Of a stretch of 64,000 nucleotides of DNA, positions 61,100 to 64,000 are shown one piece after another. Source of the stretch: Epiperipatus broadwayi (lineage: Eukaryota; Onychophora; Udeonychophora; Euonychophora; Peripatidae); assembly GCA_028023455.1 (NCBI GenBank), contig JAQFVV010006474.1, positions 887,501-951,500 on the forward strand, given 5' to 3'. Below the pieces are notes generated by a model. That model searched no databases, was not told where the DNA came from, and saw nothing but the letters and a program-made list of their open reading frames with translations. Positions within the stretch are counted from its first letter, which is position 1. Each line of letters begins with the position of its first letter. Made by a program: the position numbers and the translations under genes.

Positions 61100-63005
61100 G
61101 CATTTCTTTAGTTAAGTCATAGCGTGTTAAGTAGTTCATTTAAATATATATATATTAATAACTTTTCCTGAATCTCATGTTTCACCCTCTGCTCATTCAT
61201 AAGGTATTAAATCTGAGTGCTGCTAAATTAATTGAAGTTGGTCAGATTCAAGATCTCACCACCTCATCTAGATCAGCTTTGATGTAATTTGCCTGGACTC
61301 TGGATTTTGTTGCCTGAATGCACAAATATGACAATTACATAGGTTATCTTAACCTTTGAAAATTCAAAATAATTGTTCAGAATAAAAATCTTTAGTGCTG
61401 GTTTAGTTTTGCTGCTCTACTACTAGGTGACAGACTACCATATTTCTTCAAGTGAAAAAAATAATAAATTAAATAATGAAGGTATTAATTTGCACAACAG
61501 AATGATAAATTCATCTAAGGTATAATATTTCTTATAATGATCAAACTATCAAGTTGGAAATTATTTACTTATTTCATTCACTTTATTAATATTTTTCCAT
61601 TTAAATCAATGGAATGGAACAAAAAAACATTAACACTTTATGAAATGAACTAATCGGCTTTCGTTGGATGGGCAGCATAAAAGAGTCTAACTTTTTTTAA
61701 AAAAAAAGATAATTTTATGATGTAAAAAACGTATACCATTTCATATCCACTCCAATGAAGATATGATTTTACAATAGTGGAATGTATAATATTACATTCA
61801 GCAAGTTGAAAAACATATATATTCCATTTTCCTTTGTATACTGAATCAATATATCTTAAAAAATCTTTTTATTCTTTAATTGTAGTTTTTTAAAAATTTA
61901 AATTGTTCCTTATTAATACCTTTTTAATTATTACATTTTGTTTTTCTTTTCTTCAGTGTGTTGTATTAAATTATACAAATGAAATTATAAGCAATCATCC
62001 AGACTTTTTCTTATCTGTTGACAAATTGAACATTTGAAAAGGTATAATCTTTTCAGACAGAAGTGAAGCATTATTATTCTGTCATTGATTGCCTTATCTA
62101 ATAATAATTCATTTGATGTTTTAATAGAATGTTTATTTTGCTGTTTATAAATATTTAAATACAAGCAATGTTATACAACTAAAAGAGAAATCTTTTTACA
62201 AAAGAGATACACATCTTACTAACCATAAATAAAAAAAAAACATATTTATTTAATTTTTTTTTTAACATTACTAAACAAAGTATCAAATATATTTGAGGTA
62301 GAATAATCTCATGATCACAATGTAGTATGTGTGCACATATATTTAAAACTTTAATAAATAAAAAATTACAGACAAAATTTAGGTATTTATTTATTTAAAG
62401 CAAAATATGCATTAACTTAAAAATGAAGTAGTAATATTTTTGATATTTTGAAATGCTATGAATTATTTAAAATCAAATATAAAAAAAGATCTTTATTTAA
62501 TCCAATATTTTATGTTACTTCTGATTTTGATAGAAATCTAAATTTTTTAGTGCAACAATGACAACAAAAAATATTTTTATTTATTTTTGAAATATCAATT
62601 ACTGACAGAGTTAAGTATGATCTGCTCTTACATATAAGATTAAAAAATAACTTTTTTTCTTAATTAAAATTTTATTTTAATTTTGTGAAATGTAAATTAG
62701 AAAAATAATAATGTCAATTTTGCTTTTATTTGTTATTGCTAATCAAAAAGAAGGCTTACTGCTAATGTTATTGTTTTTGAATTTCTCTGAATCTCTATAA
62801 ATAGTGGGTATAAATTAATTGATAGTTATTGGAAAGAATGTAGATTAGAGTTTATAGAAAGTTCACTTTGAAAAAATAACAGTTGCTGCTAGACTCCAAG
62901 TTGAGTGTGTTTGAATTCCTAGTGAAGTAAATCAGAGCAGCTTTTTTATGGTTTCATAGCCCAATTTATGAGAAGCAGACTGCTTTCATGGGTGAAGTTC
63001 ATGAA
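61100..63005. other. AT-rich non-coding stretch
   Basis: Nothing recognised on either strand. Confidence 0.6.
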
Positions 63006-63007
63006 GC

Positions 63008-63352
63008 TAAGCACTCCATACAATAGAACCATCAATGCAAGCCAGAGTAATCTGGATGCAAAAAGAATTTTGCAAAAAAATTCCATCTAGTTCTTACACA
63101 TCCAATATCCCCAGATTAGTTTTTAGCTTGTGCCTTTCATCAGTGAGGACCCTTGGATCTGAGAGCACTGCATCTATATCTTACGAACTAATGCAACCCT
63201 CCAGCGATAACCTTTTAATTTATTAGCTAACTATAAAGCTTTGACCACAAAATGAAAACAAAATAATGTTTTCAATTCAAGCGCATTAGATTGTATACTT
63301 GTATAGATCTGAACTCAGTTCAGGATCCATATTTTTTGGTGTCTTTGGTTGC
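63008..63352 (-). repeat. FB repeat, single minus-orientation arm, interrupted
   Basis: Diverged unit from ACTCCATACAATAGAACC to TTTTTTGGTGTCTTTGGTTGC. In other copies the unit continues with CTTTAACAACCATAG; here it stops at its TTAA. Confidence 0.85.
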
Positions 63353-64000
63353 TTAACCCTTTTCCCGCCTCTTACGAGGACTCTCGTAAGCAGTTGACGT
63401 CACTCTAATTCTGTTATTTTTAGCGGTAGGAGATTCGTTTGACAGTTATTGATTAGGTTTTTAAAAGTTCTGTAAGATGGTGCCCTCTTCTGAATTATTT
63501 TACAAGTAAAAAGTCAAAAAAACCATGTTTAAAGCTAAACAAAGAAAGAAACTTATTGGTGATTGGCTCTCAGCCGGCTCTCAGCTGACAAAGACATTCT
63601 GATTGGCTGGAAAGAACAAAGAAACTGCCTGATCAAAGAAAATAAAGAAAAACGCTGAGATTTTCATTTCGAATATGGTTTAAAGTATTCCAAAGTATAA
63701 TTTGAGTATTAAAATAATTTTTAAATACAAATATACTAAAAAAACAAAATTATTTTCGAAAAATATTGAAGATTTTAGTAAAAATATTTAAGATTTAGCA
63801 AAAAGAAATATTTAGTTTTCTATAACATAAAAATCATTTACGTCACAAACTCTTTGTTTATATGTTGGCTTTTATTTTGCCGAAATTGAATATTTTATAA
63901 TAAATAAATAGCAATTTATTTTTGAAAGAACTTTCGTTCACTTTTATAACCTGAAAATGTATTAATATATTTTTTATAAACAAATATAAAGTCAATATGA
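63353..64000 (+). mobile_element. piggyBac-like element, left terminus (runs off the window)
   Basis: TTAA followed by CCCTTTTCCCGCC is the TTAA-target, C-rich start of piggyBac-type transposons, with a nearby imperfect inverted repeat CTTACGAGGACTCTCGTAAG. It lies exactly at the TTAA of an FB unit. Just inside are TGACGTCA (63395-63402, a perfect CRE palindrome) and two GATTGGCT inverted CCAAT boxes (63561, 63601), so it may be the promoter end of a full element. No coding frame is seen before the window ends. Confidence 0.62.

Overview
This window looks like AT-rich, repeat-dominated animal nuclear DNA, with no intact host gene that I can recognise. Everything recognisable as protein is either a decayed retrocopy or a mobile-element remnant. 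The mix (RTE-type and L1-like LINE fragments, tRNA-derived SINEs, a mariner, hAT and piggyBac-like ends, a Ty3/Gypsy-type gag, long (AT)n and compound tetranucleotide repeats) would suit an invertebrate with a large genome. A mollusc, perhaps a cephalopod, is my best guess, but the sequence does not prove it.

Layout. 1-9.9 kb: AT-rich intergenic DNA with a degraded SINE, (AT)n tracts, a two-unit array of a long dispersed repeat (called FB here) and a small hairpin element with 15-bp direct repeats. 10.0-14.5 kb: a GC-richer patch, then two direct copies of a ~2-kb sequence that differ mostly by indels. 14.5-15.7 kb: an L1-like LINE 3' fragment on the minus strand. 17.3-17.65 kb: a three-block tetranucleotide repeat. 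20.1-22.2 kb: an intronless, stop-riddled copy of FBXO21 (F-box plus YccV-like C-terminal domain), preceded by a second partial copy of its own 3' end. 22.65-25.0 kb: a decayed RTE LINE, split in its reverse transcriptase by a SINE with a perfect 14-bp target duplication. 25-41 kb: AT-rich DNA with head-to-head inverted tRNA-like SINE composites at 31.4 and 37.8 kb, plus hairpin elements. 41.9-42.6 kb: mariner remnant. 46.1-46.5 kb: hAT-type MITE. 47.0-51.6 kb: a gag-only LTR retroelement nested inside an FB repeat; its 5' LTR carries a homopolymer patch that looks like an assembly artefact. 52.9 kb: palindromic SINE pair. 55.2-56.5 kb: second L1-like LINE fragment. 56.5-57.7 kb: local duplication. 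60.3-63.35 kb: two more FB loci, the last one cut at its TTAA by a piggyBac-like terminus that runs to the window end.

The most distinctive theme is inverted-repeat and composite elements. The FB family (six loci) has consistent asymmetric ends, long inverted arms and 10-15-bp flanking direct repeats. The tRNA-like SINE pairs are arranged head to head and flanked as a unit by 13-16-bp direct repeats. Nested insertions give a relative age order: FB is older than the LTR element and older than the piggyBac-like element; the RTE LINE is older than its SINE.
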